Assembly: GCA_963920635.1 (NCBI GenBank)
Contig: OY987299.1
Coordinates: forward strand, 21,344,901 to 21,408,900
DNA length: 64,000 nt
Reading direction: 5' to 3'
Source of the DNA: Pseudeuparius sepicola
Lineage: Eukaryota > Arthropoda > Insecta > Coleoptera > Anthribidae
Shown here: positions 11,607-24,124 of the stretch, piece by piece
Layout of the letters: every line of letters begins with the position of its first letter
How positions within the stretch are numbered: the stretch's first letter is position 1
Translations under genes and position numbers: made by a program
The notes under the pieces: generated by a model
What the model was told of the DNA's origin: nothing
The model's database searches: none
Seen by the model: only the letters and a program-made list of their open reading frames with translations

Positions 11607-12123
11607 TATGGGACATAGGTGTCACACAGTTTCAAAAATATACATATTAAACAGGCTAACATAATATGTCACTTTTAAGTTTTTTAAGGTTGCCATCAAA
11701 CACAATGTAAAATTAAAGCACATCTAATATCATGAGAAGATATCTAAAAAGCCATATTGACTGTAATTATTTACGCAAGTATATCCTAAGATCTGTGAAA
11801 TTATGGCACGGCTATGCATCCGTCGAACAGTGTATAGTATTCACAAAAAATATATAGGACATAAGCGTCACGCAGTTTTCCAAAATATACATATTCTACA
11901 AGCAACATAATATTTCACTTTTAAGGTTTTTTTAAGGTTGTCGTCAAACACAACGTAAAAAGTTAATGCACCATATAATATTGTCAAAAGGTCTCTAAAA
12001 AGCCATATCGATTATAACTATTTACGCAATACGCAAGTATAATCCTAATAAGATCTGTGAAATTATGGCACGGCTATCCACCGCATTTCGCTGCAGAAGT
12101 GGCCAGCCGTCGAACAGTGTTTA
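11607..12123 (+). repeat. diverged tandem duplication, about 230-270 base units
   Basis: Unit 1 (about 11607-11836) and unit 2 (about 11853-12123) share the same block order: GGACATA...GTCAC, TTTTTAAGGTTG, AAAAAGCCATAT, TTTACGCAA, TCTGTGAAATTATGGCACGG and GTCGAACAGTGT. Unit 2 carries extra sequence before the last block. No coding potential. Confidence 0.7.
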
Positions 12124-12839
12124 ACCCATGCAAGTATTGGTGATATTGTTTTCACTACAATATCTATATTCTGTGTCTCCTTCGTCACTTTTTACTACTC
12201 ATACCAGGTTCGGTATAATATGGTTAAAAAAAAGTGGTTTTGCCTCCTATTTTATTGCTCACTTGGAACACAAATCTGTTTCATATTTGCCACGCTCTGC
12301 TACTGGTAAAAATACCAAACTTATCAGCAGAAATCACCCGTATAAAGTTCAAAGGTTTTTATGCGGTCGACGTCGACCTTTTCAAGGAGGCAGCCAATAA
12401 GAAAGTGAGCGTAGCGATTTTATTGGTCAGCGTTTCGGAGATCCACGGAGCAGGTGTCGACGTAGGCCAGTTAGGTCAGTATAACCAGTGACGTGCAGGG
12501 AAATTAGGATTGCGCTTTATTTTACGGATTTTGGTTTTGTGTATAGATTTTTGTGTGGTGTTGTTTTGTGTGAAACAAAATTTATTGGTTGCTGTGGTTT
12601 GAATGATTTCGAAGTTTATTTTATTCTTTTTTAGAGCATTTAAATAAATTTTTTATAATATTATTAAGGGCAGCGCGTCGCCTAAGACTCGGTAATCTGT
12701 GACTCGGTCTTGTTTTACAAAGCAAACGCTGCCCAAGCGTTTTTATGCTCTTCCAAGCTCGCTTCCAAGTGACTTCATTTATACCATGACCAGTGAAACT
12801 ATTGTTGATATTATGCATTCACTTATTTACTGCAGTATA

Positions 12840-13981
12840 CAGGGTGATTCAGTTTTATTCTGCGACACTTCAACAGGTGATAGAAAACCAAAAAATAACC
12901 GCATTTTCTTCTATAAACTATATCATTTAAGGCCTTATAAAAAAGTTACAGTGTGGTAAATTTGTAAGAAATATGTGGAATTTATTGAATATTTTCCAAA
13001 CTAGTTGAGATATTTAAGTCATATTTGGTACACGTTATAACGGCATGGGTTAGCATAAAACCTGTTAATATCAAACACCTTGACCAACCAGTGGCGTAGA
13101 AGTGGGTAATTAGTATAATTGTTTTTAGAAAAAAAGAACCACCTTGTATAGCAATAAAATGTATTCAATTTCTTATGTAAATTTTAATTGTAAACAAAAA
13201 CGTTCTCTTAGCATTTTTTCATATGTGTCATGGTTTCATAGAAAATTTGATTTTTTCGTATTATTTCGGGGTACTTCTGAAAAATTAACTTAAAACTTCG
13301 CTTCATAAGTAACACTCAAAGTAGAAAAAATGTGTTTTTTACTTTAAATACAGTAACTTTTCCCAATAAACTTATCCATTCAAGGTTTTACTTTTCAAGA
13401 TACAGAGCGTAACATTAATAATTATTCTATCTTCCTTAAATGTTTTAGACCCTGTATCTTCAAAAGTATAGCCTTAAATAAGTAAGTTTATTGGACAAAG
13501 TTACTTTATTTCAAGTAGCAAACACATTATTTTTACTTTAAGTGTTACTTATGGAGCAATTTTTTTAGATAATTCTTCAGAAATACCCCGAAATAATACA
13601 AAAAATCAAATTTGTCACGAAAAATTACCAAGAGAACATTTTTGTTTAAAATTAAAATTTACATAAGAAATTGAATACATTTTATTGCTATACAAGGTGG
13701 TTCTTTTTTTCTAAAAACAATTATACTAATTACCTACTTCCACGCCACTGGTTGTTCAAGGTGTTTGATATTAACAGGTTTTATGCTAACCCATGTCGCT
13801 ATAACATGTCCCAAATATGACTTAAATATCTCAACTAGTTTGGTAAATATTCAATAAAGTCCACATATTTCTCAAAACTTTAACACCCTGTAAGGCCTTA
13901 AAATTATAAAAGAAAGTGGGGGTATTTTTTTTTGTTTCTATCACCGGTTGAAGTGTCGCAGAATAAAACTGAATCACCCTG
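12840..13981. mobile_element. palindromic Tc1/mariner-type MITE, 1.1 kb
   Basis: The ends are CAGGGTGATTCAGTTTTATT and its complement, flanked by TA. The inverted arms run inward for about 500 bases each. Blocks such as CAAACACCTTGA and GAACCACCTTGTAT reappear complemented on the right. No transposase remains. About 65 bases after the right end (13985-14050) resemble 12165-12237, a diverged direct repeat of unknown origin. Confidence 0.8.
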
Positions 13982-16333
13982 TATATCTTATCTGTCTCCT
14001 TCATCTCTTTCTACTACTAACACCAGGTTGGTTTTAAATGGCTAAACAATGTTATATTAGATGGGTCTTTTTTTTCAAATTTTGTTTAGTTTATAGGTAA
14101 TAATATAAGAAGTAGATGGTATCTGAACCTCGTTAACATAATATCATACAAAACATACAGTGTGTCTACGCTAAGGGGTTACCATCCTTGTAAAATATTT
14201 AGTTGTTGTTGACCGACTTTGATAAGGTTTTTTTGTTGGATATTCAAAATGCTAATTCATTCAATGGGTGCCTAACTTTATTCTTGGGTTGTAATTTATA
14301 ATGATGATAAACTACGACCACTTTTATTAACTCAAATTATTTCAAAAAGTTTACGGTTTTTTAGAAAAAAAACTGACTACGCAGATTCGTCTTTAGGACC
14401 ATTTTAAAACATAGCTGTACAAATTGTCATTGTTCTAAAAGATTTTTTTTAAAATTGTAGGAATTTATTATTGAAATTAGTACCTATTGAAATAAGAAAG
14501 TCCTAAAAAGTTTAATAATTTATATTTTGATGATATTATTTTTTAATCACATTCTAGAACAATGACTCAGAATTTGTAGTAGTTTTTTCTGAGCTTGTGT
14601 CTAAAAATACTGAGCTGTAAACAAAATGTCAGGTAGTTATTATAATGCTTTCACAAAATAAAGATTTCTACTTAATTAGCAGCTTAGAAATCTGCGATGT
14701 AGGTAATCTACGCCTATGACTACGAATTTAGATGGCATTTAAACGTTTATGCAATATTCCACTCTGCTACGCGGTTATTCTGCCGAATGGAAGACGAAAG
14801 ATGACAATTACAATCGAAGTAATTCTATATTCCGATTTTCTCTTGTGCGGCATTAACGCATAGTTGCCGGTTTGGCACAAAAAAACCTTAGGTACCTATA
14901 TATTTTTCAAGTTCCGTAGTCATCCTATCACGAAACGTCAAATCTAATAATGTCAGTAATTTGAAACTTTACTATATTAAGTAATTTTATTTTTTTACGT
15001 TTAAGTCCACATATATTATCTTGCTAAAGCAAATATCAACATATTATACAACATTATTTTTTAAGGTCTACCACCACGAGTTTCTGGGGTCATGCATGCC
15101 CATTTTTTTAACGTCGCCTTAATTGTCAAAAATTATCATATTTTATTATGTTAAGTAGGGTTTTTTGGGGGGGGCGGGATATATGCAACACAATCCCCTT
15201 AATAAAAAATAAATAAAATATTGCATAGCCTCAAAAGGGCCGAAGACCCGGTGTAATTTTCTCAAACTATCTGAGCAGCTGCATAAACCTTTTTATCAAT
15301 ATAAAAGTTTTCTTCTATCTCTTGCAATAAACATGCTACTAGCGTTGACTGACGTATTAATAAAGACTGCTCACGGCTGTCATGTTTGACAGTTCTCTGG
15401 CTCACCATGCGCTTCCCGGGGACAAAATACAATGCAAAATACATTGTTTTTGCTAAACACAATCTCTTACGTAATTTGCCTAACCTTATTGAGAAATTCA
15501 CAGTTTTTAAGCGCATAGGCGTATGTAGTAAAAAACTGGAGGGGCAGTGTTTTAAATTATTATTGTGTCCGGTGTATCCGTCTGTATCATAGATTAATAT
15601 ACGCCTGTGCAGACACGCATTTTCAACAATGATAGGAAATTCCGTCGACATTACCTCTCATAAAAACCCAACCTTTACCTGCCTAAACAAGATTCCTAAT
15701 TCATCCCACATATTATGAGGACAAGGACATTATACAATTCCCCAGATGTGTGTACCCCCATGTACCTGCTTTACGTTGAATTTGGCGGCAAACTATAAAG
15801 CCCTTGGGTAACATGCCTAATGGCTTACGAGACTTTAATATTGAATTACCAAAAACAGAAGTTGTTTCATAGGAGAGATCGATCAATCCTGTCGAGATTA
15901 ACCATATTTCGAACACGCTAAAACTAAATTAATATGTAGATATACCTACGCGCACAGTATACATTGATTCGAATTGATCGTATATAAATTAGTCGATATA
16001 CGTATTTTTTGTTCCTATTACAACAAGATATTTGTAATTAATTGTCTGTTTTGTATCCAGTCCTCGATCCAGTCTCTTCCATGTATCTTCCATCTTCCTG
16101 AACTTTCTTGTTCCCGAAAGGTTAGGACCCAGTTGCTCCAATTTTCTTATTAATGATATCTGCCATAAGCGTAAAGAGATTTTTCAAGCAAAATGTTGCT
16201 GCATGATCTATATGGACACCAAATAATTGACAAATAAAGCGAACCACAGCCGACTTCAATCAAAGTCTAGAGAATACTTTGTTCTCTCGGAGAAAACAAC
16301 AATTTTTTGCGACTGGTCGTAAATCAGCCTCGA

Positions 16334-17198
16334 ACCGCTCTCAGATAGTGACAGATTTTTGGACGTGATTTTACTCAGTATGCCTTGCAAAGGGCATTAT
16401 GTGGCACATATTCTCACAATAATAAGGTATGAATCAGAGAGTTTTCCTGGGTTCTTCATATGAAAAACTGAGTTTTCAATTATTCGAAAAATATGCGTTT
16501 TGATATGATTTTAGTCAGGCTGCCATGTGTTTTATAATGAAGTTCAAAATAGTAAATTCCTCGGAAAACCATAGGCATACCGTTAGCGTGGGTCCAAAGG
16601 GCTATTATTGTCACGTGAACTTGTATTTTAATAATTAGTTTTTCCACGTTTCTGAACAGGCTGCCAAGGAGAAATATGCAAGTGCTTGTTATGAAAATGC
16701 TGAAAAAAGGATGGCATACCTTTTAAGCTTGTCCAAGTACTGTTTAAATTTAATGTTATTTAATAATTTAAACGATTTATTCCATGTAAAGTGTACTTGG
16801 ATATGCGCAAACGGTATGCCATCTTTTCTTCAGCTGTTTCATAACAAGAACTTGCATACTTCTCATTGGCAGCCTGTTTAGAAACGTGGAAAAATTAATT
16901 ATTAAAATACAAGATCACGTGGCAATAATAGCCCTTTGGACCCACCCTAACGGTATGCCTATGGTTTTCCGAGGAATTTTCTATTTTGAACTTCATTATA
17001 AAACACATGGCAGCCTGACTAAAATCATATCAAAACGCATATTTTTCGAATAATTGAAAACTCAGTTTTTCATATGAAGAACCCAGGAAGACTCTCTGAT
17101 TCATACCTTATTATTGTGAGAATATGTGCCACATAATGCCCTTTGCAAGGCATACTGAGTAAAATCACGTCCAAAAATCAGTCACTATCTCCCGGTCT
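16334..17198. mobile_element. palindromic element P, copy 1
   Basis: Arms of about 400 bases are almost perfect inverted repeats. The right end reads ...CACTATCTCCCGGTCT. Shared landmarks include GGACGTGATTTTACTCAG, GGGCATTATGTGGCACA and GGGCTATTATTG, each with a complement on the other side. The centre is a short AT-rich hairpin loop. Copy 2 lies at 54988-57004. No coding capacity was recognised. Confidence 0.8.
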
Positions 17199-18004
17199 AT
17201 AAGCTTATTTTCTTATTAAATAAGATATCGATCCGATGACGGCGGGCCGAGGGAGCGGGAGAGGGCAAGGGGGAAACGTTTGTTTACACAAGGCCGAGTG
17301 CGCCGACTTATAGTATTCTCTAATCTTTAGGTTTTTGCTCGGGTTTTTGGCACTTGTTTTTTCTAATAAATGTTCAGCACTTTTATTTGAATTATAATTA
17401 GATAATTATGTCTGTTCAAGAGGCAGCAATATAGAAGCAGAAACAAAATATACAGTCTTCACACGAAAACGCCGACCCCCGCCTTATTTCTCTAATTTTT
17501 GCAGATAGAGAAAAAAGTTTTATATAAAAGTTGTAAGGTAACTATCGGACTTTAGAAAGGTAGGCTTGCGAATACTTAATTAAAACAATTAAAATGATTG
17601 TGTTGTCCATTAAACCACTGTTTCCTTCGTCGACATTTTAGAGATAAACAAAAGATATAGTAGCCTTTTATAACAGTCATTAGCATTAGCCTGGTCTCAT
17701 CCGTTAGATAGGTAGGTAGGTACCTACTATATGTATTGTATATCTCTGTCGCCATGAAATAAACAAAATATTTTTTAAGACGGCAAAAATCTGAAGTGTT
17801 ACATCTCTGCTATCTGTTTTCGTTAAGTGCCTAAGTGGCATAGGGAGAACGCTATACCTGTTCCCTGTTCGGGATGGGGCGCCTACATAACGACGTGCTA
17901 GAAAATTGACGCAAAAAAGTAGACTTAGGTAGCACTAAGTGCTTCTAGGAACCATGGTCGATATATTCCATTATAATATGCCTCGTGTTATGTAAAGTAA
18001 AATT

Positions 18005-18385
18005 TCGCGAGCGGTGTTAAGAGTGGACAAATTCGGGTGACTTCACCAAAATGTTATTTGTGGATTTTTTTCGTTATTGCTAATTTTTCAACAAAGTAAT
18101 TAAAAAAAGTTTTTCCAGACCATTGGGCATCCAGTGATTACAAAAAATTAGTTCGATAATCGATAGATAGATAGATAAAACGATATTCAAATACAAACTC
18201 TGTTTTATGCTTTTTTTTCGAAAATTATCGATTACCACACTAATTTCTTGTAATGACTAAATGTCCAATGATCTCGAAAAAACTTTCTTGTGAATTAGTC
18301 TTTAAAAAAAAAGGAACCCAATAGCGTCTAAATTTACAAATAACCGAGCAAATAACGTTGTGGTGAAGTCGCTCGCAGAATCTAG
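18005..18385. repeat. weak inverted-repeat element
   Basis: GCGAGCGG...GACTTCACCA on the left faces TGGTGAAGTCGCTCGC on the right, and TAATCGATAGATAGATAG faces a TTATCGATTACC stretch near the middle. The arms are diverged. It is probably an old MITE. Confidence 0.4.
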
Positions 18386-19062
18386 CAAAAGAACCGCCGG
18401 AAAAGAAATAATACAATACTTATATGAATATATACGTATTTATATCAGTAAAATATAAGGTTGATATTCTTATTATTTTACATAATAAAAGGAAACAGTG
18501 AATAACAATATCTATCGTGGTTTTAAATTCCACTTAGTTACACATACCATACTTACCCGTATAGCTTAAAATTTGCAGTTTTAAAAATGGTGAAAAGAAT
18601 ACAATATCTGATATCTCACGAAAAACCTATATTACAATTCAAATCACTTAAGATTCTCTCTCAGCTAGACACATTTATAAAGAGACGCGCCTACGTATCT
18701 ATTTTTAAATCGCGACCCAAGCATCTACAGGTTTGGCGGCAAATAAATAATTGGTATGCTTAAACGAGATTAGGTATAAGCGTTGAACCGAGTGTTGAAC
18801 ACTTTAAAAATTGGGCCTCTGTTTTTCTAGGAAGTACCTATCGTTAAATACTATCAACGAGGTATCAACCTAGGCCTCCTTAGGAGTAATTTTTCTACCT
18901 TTAGTATACAAGGTGCTTCATAAATTGCAATTTTTTTTTTAACAGCGCGTAGAACTTTAGAGAAGAAACGTTTTTTAGTGCCAATATTCTTTAAATAACG
19001 CCCATTTTTTTAATCGGCACTGAAGGGTCCCAAAATTTTCAGCTCGAAAATCGACAATAAAG

Positions 19063-19227
19063 TGTACCTCGAGTATACCTAAGTCATCACTGTAGGATTT
19101 TTCTATACCTTGGCGGGGTTTGTGGTGCAAACGTCAGACTCATGTAGCTTATTTGCTTCGGCCTTGCAGGCCTCGGCAAGTAAGTTCCACATTAGTTATA
19201 AAAAGTTAAACTTCACTGCCTTGGTAC
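19063..19227. repeat. short foldback repeat, diverged copy
   Basis: The ends read GTACCTCG and TTGGTAC. The inner block (TTATTTGCTTCGGCC ... AGGCCTCGGCAAGTAA) and the CTTCACTGCCTTGGTAC end match the better copy at 61727-61842. Confidence 0.5.
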
Positions 19228-19229
19228 AC

Positions 19230-20070
19230 AAATCCTAACTATTTTTATACAATTGCCATTAAAAGTGTCACTTTTAGTGCATGCTACCAATATTAAAAAT
19301 AATAAGGTTTATAACAATAATTCTTAACATACTGGGCCGAACTGTTGATAACTTCCATAACTCATTTATTTTTAAGTTTTGTCAAAATGGCACCAAAAAA
19401 CGTTCCTTTTTTGGAGTTCTACACGCGGTGTTAAAGAAAAGTCACAACAAAAAATACCCCGTATATTTAGGAAGGTTTTTTTTCAGTATATTTTCCTTGG
19501 AAACATTAGAAGCATCAGAATACGTCAGAATATTATAATAGTATGTTTAGGATCACACCATCAATGTTTCAATAAGAAAGATGAAATAACGGAATTTTCA
19601 AATGATTGCGCCTTGGAATCGAATCAACCTAGGGGCCCGACATATTTAAGAAATCAAGCGGGCTATTTCTTATTGAATAGGGGTAATAGTATTACCAGTC
19701 TTTCTAGTCACTGGTATTACTCAATAATACCTATACTGGATATCTCAAATCTTGATTCCTGCGTCACAATGGTCGACAGTGCAATTTCCAATGTTGACCA
19801 TTCGTGCGGTATCCACTATAGGTACTTAAACGGCCGGAAGTGAAGATTCCGTTTAATTTCGTATGTTTACATGCTTTTATAAAATGAGATCTTTCGATTT
19901 GGATTTGTTTGAATATATTTTGGATCATCATCGTATTTGTTCAATGTTTTGTTATTTTCTTCGAGAAAGTATACCTACATATTACTTATGTATAAACAAG
20001 CCAAACTTGAACGAATTAAATGCAGAGAAAAATAAATTTGTCATAGGTACCTATTTGTCCATTGCTCAAA
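19230..20070. other. AT-rich interval without recognised gene
   Basis: Frames of 154 (19379-19843) and 89 (19863-20132) codons are open by chance; the second runs into the MITE at 20073. A local inverted pair around GGTAATAGTATTACC (19681-19725) is the only structure seen. Confidence 0.4.
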
Positions 20071-20072
20071 TA

Positions 20073-20285
20073 CAGTGTCCGCCAAAAAGTTGGAACCATA
20101 AGGGAATCTTTTTTATTTTTGTGCTAAGATGAAATTACTCTAGGCTTTAGGGCTTCTGCTTTTAAAAAGATTCGGAATGATACCTTTAAACGTCGTGGAA
20201 GCAAAGATATGATCGCCCCAAAGTAATTTCATCTTAGCACAAAAATAAAAAATCCCTTATGGTTCCAATTTTTTGGCGGGCACTG
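20073..20285. mobile_element. short MITE, 213 bases
   Basis: Inverted termini start CAGTGTCCGCCAAAAAGTTG and CAGTGCCCGCCAAAAAATTG; the arms extend about 70 bases and TA flanks both ends. A Tc1/mariner-type non-autonomous element. Confidence 0.8.
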
Positions 20286-20479
20286 TAGGTATATAATTAT
20301 TAAATTCTAGATTAGGGGGGGACTAATTTAGAATTGGGCATAAATATTAGTAAATATGGTTACATTGTTAATTTGGTGGCAAATAAATAAAACGCACGTT
20401 TTTAATAAGGATAATGTACTCGAAATTGAGGGTGCACGCAAGGGTCGATAGTTTCCCACTGTCAACAATGCGTAAATTG

Positions 20480-21250
20480 TAACAAGGGAAATCCATTGAG
20501 TGAACGAAAAATCGAACAATTCTAATACTCGGAGAATAAGGAGGGGCCGTGCGGGCGTAAAATATTCGCCAAATTCGGGGTGCAAAAGTTGTAGGGGAAG
20601 GGCCACGCATAATATGTCTAAAATCAATAACACTCGCCGTCTTGCCGCGCGCGTACTACGCCGATCCCCGGCGTTTCCACCGCGAACCCCCATCCCGCAT
20701 TCTACCCCGACTTTAATTCACCGCTCACGCTTACCCCCCGTACTTACCGGATTACCGCGGAACGAAGGGCAGAGACGGCGTATCCCGAAACCGAACGAAT
20801 ATCCTGAATGATCGCGCACCACAAACAGATCACCGCCGAACCGGACCGTCGCCGCCGTCGCCGCCGCCACACAAGACCTGGCGGTGGACTCTTTAGGATC
20901 CTATGGGGGAGATAGGAGCGTGCAGCATCTCCGGCGGCGCTAACCCCGCAACGTATGACCGCATCGATACTAGTCGGAGCTTCGGGCATGTTCGAGCGCG
21001 GTGCGCGCAACCGGCGCGCCGGGCGCGGCCGAACGGTGGCGGAGCGGGCCGAACGGGCCGCCGAAATGGCCGCCGGCCGGCCGGCCACCCTCGCCGCGCG
21101 GCGCCGCCGGCTCGCGGAAGTGCGGGACGCGAGCTCATAGTCGGGGAGGTAGGCGGCAAAACGTTTCGGATCGGAAGAATCAGTAAAAAAATAATTACTA
21201 ATACAGTCCACTTAGCAATTGGTGCAAGCGCCGAAACCGAGGCGTACGCG
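20480..21250 (-). promoter_or_regulatory. CpG-rich island, candidate CadN promoter and leader exon
   Basis: GC and CpG content jump sharply here, peaking at about 20990-21140, against an AT-rich background. On the minus strand a strong splice donor (ATCCG|GTAAGTACGG) puts an exon end at 20748, and the next minus-strand acceptor that clearly begins a gene is CadN at 2173. I infer a non-coding first exon of CadN starting somewhere in the island. Long frames on both strands, such as 155 codons at 20744-21211 on the minus strand, are Arg/Ala/Pro-rich products of GC content and look non-coding. No TATA box is obvious. Confidence 0.45.
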
Positions 21251-21352
21251 TGCGCTTGCTGTCAGTCAATGACGCTATCTCCATTTTTCTACGTGTAATA
21301 GAACACATAGAAATATGTCAGTCTGCTTGCAAGCGCAATATGTCAATTCTTG

Positions 21353-21398
21353 TCCCACACCTGACACCATTCAAGGTGCAATAGTGTCAGGTGTGGGA
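21353..21398. repeat. perfect 15-base hairpin
   Basis: TCCCACACCTGACAC (21353-21367) pairs perfectly with GTGTCAGGTGTGGGA (21384-21398) across a 16-base loop, just outside the nested elements starting at 21411. Confidence 0.6.
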
Positions 21399-21410
21399 TA
21401 TGATTTACGG

Positions 21411-22776
21411 GCTCAGAGAAATAACCTCAGACTAATGAATAAAGGGGACACAGCATTATAGCGTCTTTATACAGATGTAAACAGTAAGCTGAACCTTCTC
21501 ACTTTATGAAAGAGATAAATGTATTTACAAATATTACCTATGGAACGAAATATTCTCTTTTTTCACTTTAGAGGAAAGACACTTGCACTTTATGCACCTT
21601 TTTACTATTTTTTTAATATATTTTAAACTTGGAACCGCACGAAAAACTCGATTTCAGCGTTTGTTTTCTCGTAAAACTAAGCAAATACCGAAGCACAAAC
21701 CGAAACAAACAAAATGGAAAACAAACAATTTGAGCAAGCACTAACTTTGGTCCCTGTCAAACTGCCGCAACGTTGCCAATTAGTGCGAAAAGTAATGGGT
21801 GTTCTCTACTATAACCATTTTGTCAATAATAAAACACCTACATAATCTTTCTTGAACACGAAAAGGTTGTTTTACTTTACTGTTCCGCCCGAATTTTATA
21901 AGTGGGGGCAATTTTACGTTCAATGCATCTACTAAAGAAATTGCCGGTTTTATTTTTTATGATATTCCTAGTTATTGTTACTCTTAAATGTGACAACATG
22001 TTTGGGGCAGGTCAGTAAGACCAATATTTGTCAACATGGGGATAGTAATAAACAACTATGCCTGTCAACAATTCACTTAAATTTGTAAACAAATTCGTCC
22101 CCATTATTCATTAGTCTGAGGAAATAACCAAGGATAGAGGGAGCAACAGTATCAAAATACACACGTTTGTAGTCAACCAACATTATCTTATGCAAATTTA
22201 CCCAAGTAAACAAACGTTAGTCCCGTGTGTACAACGTTTACCTGAGATTGGTTATATCCTGAGAAATATCAATTTTCCACACATCACACACTTTCTGCGT
22301 CCCATTGTATACAGAATTAGTCACTATGTCCTAAATATTAAAAAATAGCTTATAAATTAACAGAAAAACAATTGAAAACACGAAAAATGCATACGTAAAC
22401 AATCGAAAAACTTGACTTGCTGGGCAATCACACAACAAATACCGCCGAGTTAACGAACGCGGCACCCGCGGCAACAACGGCAGCGTTGCCATGTTGGGCG
22501 GTTTGAGGTATCTGTGACGATTTTATTAAAGTGATAATTAGCTACTATTATTACAGCGCAATTTAGTTTTAGTTTAAAATTGTTACATACAAGAAATTAA
22601 TAACTATATTTGTTAATTTACCATTATCGGAGGTGTGCCTTCATTTAATCCCATTATTAAACCCTTCTATTTTTAAATGAAATGCTGTAAACAATGGAGT
22701 ACGTGGCATCACTCAAAAAGATGTTGGCTCTGTTTACTTTTTGTTCTTACTCCCTCTATCCTTGGTTATTTCTCTG
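21411..22776. mobile_element. TIR element, interrupted by the insertion at 21425-22121
   Basis: The terminal repeat CTCAGAGAAATAACCAAGG, followed by ATAGAGGGAG, is intact at the right end (22748-22776, complement). On the left it is split, 21411-21424 joining 22122-22142, by another element. The interior is AT-rich. A 179-codon frame (22677-23216) starts inside and runs over the terminus, so it is not a gene. Confidence 0.65.
21425..22121. mobile_element. 697-base TIR element nested in another element
   Basis: The ends are CCTCAGACTAATGAATAA and its complement, about 25 bases with one mismatch. AAATAA at 21419-21424 is duplicated at 22122-22127. It cuts the terminal repeat of the element at 21411-22776, so it is the younger of the two. 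Superfamily not assigned. Confidence 0.7.
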
Positions 22777-22789
22777 AGTTTACGGGTAA

Positions 22790-24120
22790 TTTTAAGGGGG
22801 TCTTTCATGTTTTATTTTTAGATTTAAGCCCCCCCTTCAAAGTTGTTCCAACTTTAATAGAAACCAAAATGTGGGTATTGCTTTTTCGCAAAAGCGGTTA
22901 TTCTAGAAACTTAAATTTTGGGGTGCAATACCCACAATTTGCGAGACACTTTAAAGTGGGCCTTTGGCCCTTAGCCTTTTCCACTAATTTTTGTTTCGGT
23001 TTTGTTAGGCTTATTTCATGTATAATGTCTTCAAAGAATGAGAAAGTCTACCAGTTGTTTCTTTATCTCTTTACATTAGACCACTGTGAAACAAATATCC
23101 CCCCCAACTGTTTTGTGATCAATAACGTTAGGGACTTCGTTTACCTGGGTTACCTGATTAGATTATTATGGCTTTATTTGATTTATAATAATCACCTGGA
23201 AACTGATTTAATTTAAGAATTTTTCAGAATAATATAAGAAAAAGTGGTATTTAATCATCGAAATTAATCTATTTTAGGATTAAGGACATAAATTTATATG
23301 TTTAAAATGTGTCCCTCGAATGGGCGGTCTATTTAAATTTTCATTTAGCGGTTTTCCGTAGACGTGTTTTTTTTAACCGAGCTTCAATGCACTCCAAGGA
23401 TACAAACCCGCAACCCTTTAATTTTTGTACTTATAATTTAGTTTTCGTAAAGACAAAAATTCGTAACTTTTGAAACTTTCCTATTGATATTTTTTCATTA
23501 AGTTAATAGTTTGTCTGAAATAAAATACAATTATTTTTGTTCCTTATTTAGGTAAATTTAATAATTATTATTGTCTCACGATTACGATTACACAAAAAGA
23601 TAGTAGTCAAGTCAGGCAAGTGTCATTTTAGCTTATTTCTTATTATTCTGTTTACGAGCATGGTAAGTATAGTGAACGCTTTTTCCTACATTCAGAGGCA
23701 TTTAAATAAAAGAAATGTTTCAAGCATATTTAAAAAATAAAAAATGTAAGGGGCTCTCTTTTCTATTTAAATGCTCTGAATGTAAATACCTAAGAAAAAT
23801 TATTCGCTACCACGTTCGAAAACAGTAAAATAAGGAAGTGACAAACATGACAACCGCCTAATATGTCTTTATGGAATCGTGAGTTACAATAACAACTCTT
23901 CTTTACCTACTTAAATACCTATGCAACAAAAAAGTAATTTTCGTATCTACGTCCGGGACTAAAATATACCTAACAACTTGACTCCATTTTGATAGAGACT
24001 AAAGTGTCACATTCGCAATCCCTCCTGGATTAAATAATGACGGAAATCTCGGAAGAATGAAATTACTAACAAATAACGTTAATATGTATTTTATTGCAAA
24101 AAATTACTTAGAATGGTAAT
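22790..24120. other. AT-rich interval without recognised gene
   Basis: There is a local inverted pair (GTGGGTATTGC at about 22870 and GCAATACCCAC at about 22927) and another around TTTAAATAAAAGAAATG and TTTCTATTTAAATG (23700-23770). No exon was recognised. Confidence 0.4.
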
Positions 24121-24124
24121 GTAA

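Larger units (their letters stand above)
2174..20747 (-). other. CadN: probable first intron of CadN, transposon-rich
   Basis: If the CpG-rich exon ending at 20748 is the CadN leader exon, this 18.6-kb interval is its intron. The elements in it are listed separately. In 2200-3100, 3860-5280, 5990-7280, 14050-16330, 17200-18000 and 18400-19060 I see only AT-rich DNA with stray CAGGGTG-type element ends (for example near 2520, 6275 and 7855). No exon was recognised. Reading frames here, such as 129 codons at 15262-15651 on the minus strand, match no family. Confidence 0.4.

Noticed and set aside
15262..15651. 129-codon minus-strand frame
   Set aside because: No domain, no splice or promoter signals, and AT-rich codon use like the background.
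20744..21211. 155-codon minus-strand frame in the CpG island
   Set aside because: Arg/Ala/Pro-rich; several other frames on both strands are equally open, as expected from GC content alone.
22677..23216. 179-codon plus-strand reading frame
   Set aside because: It begins within the terminal repeat region of the element at 21411-22776, runs across its end, and has no recognisable domain or splice context.
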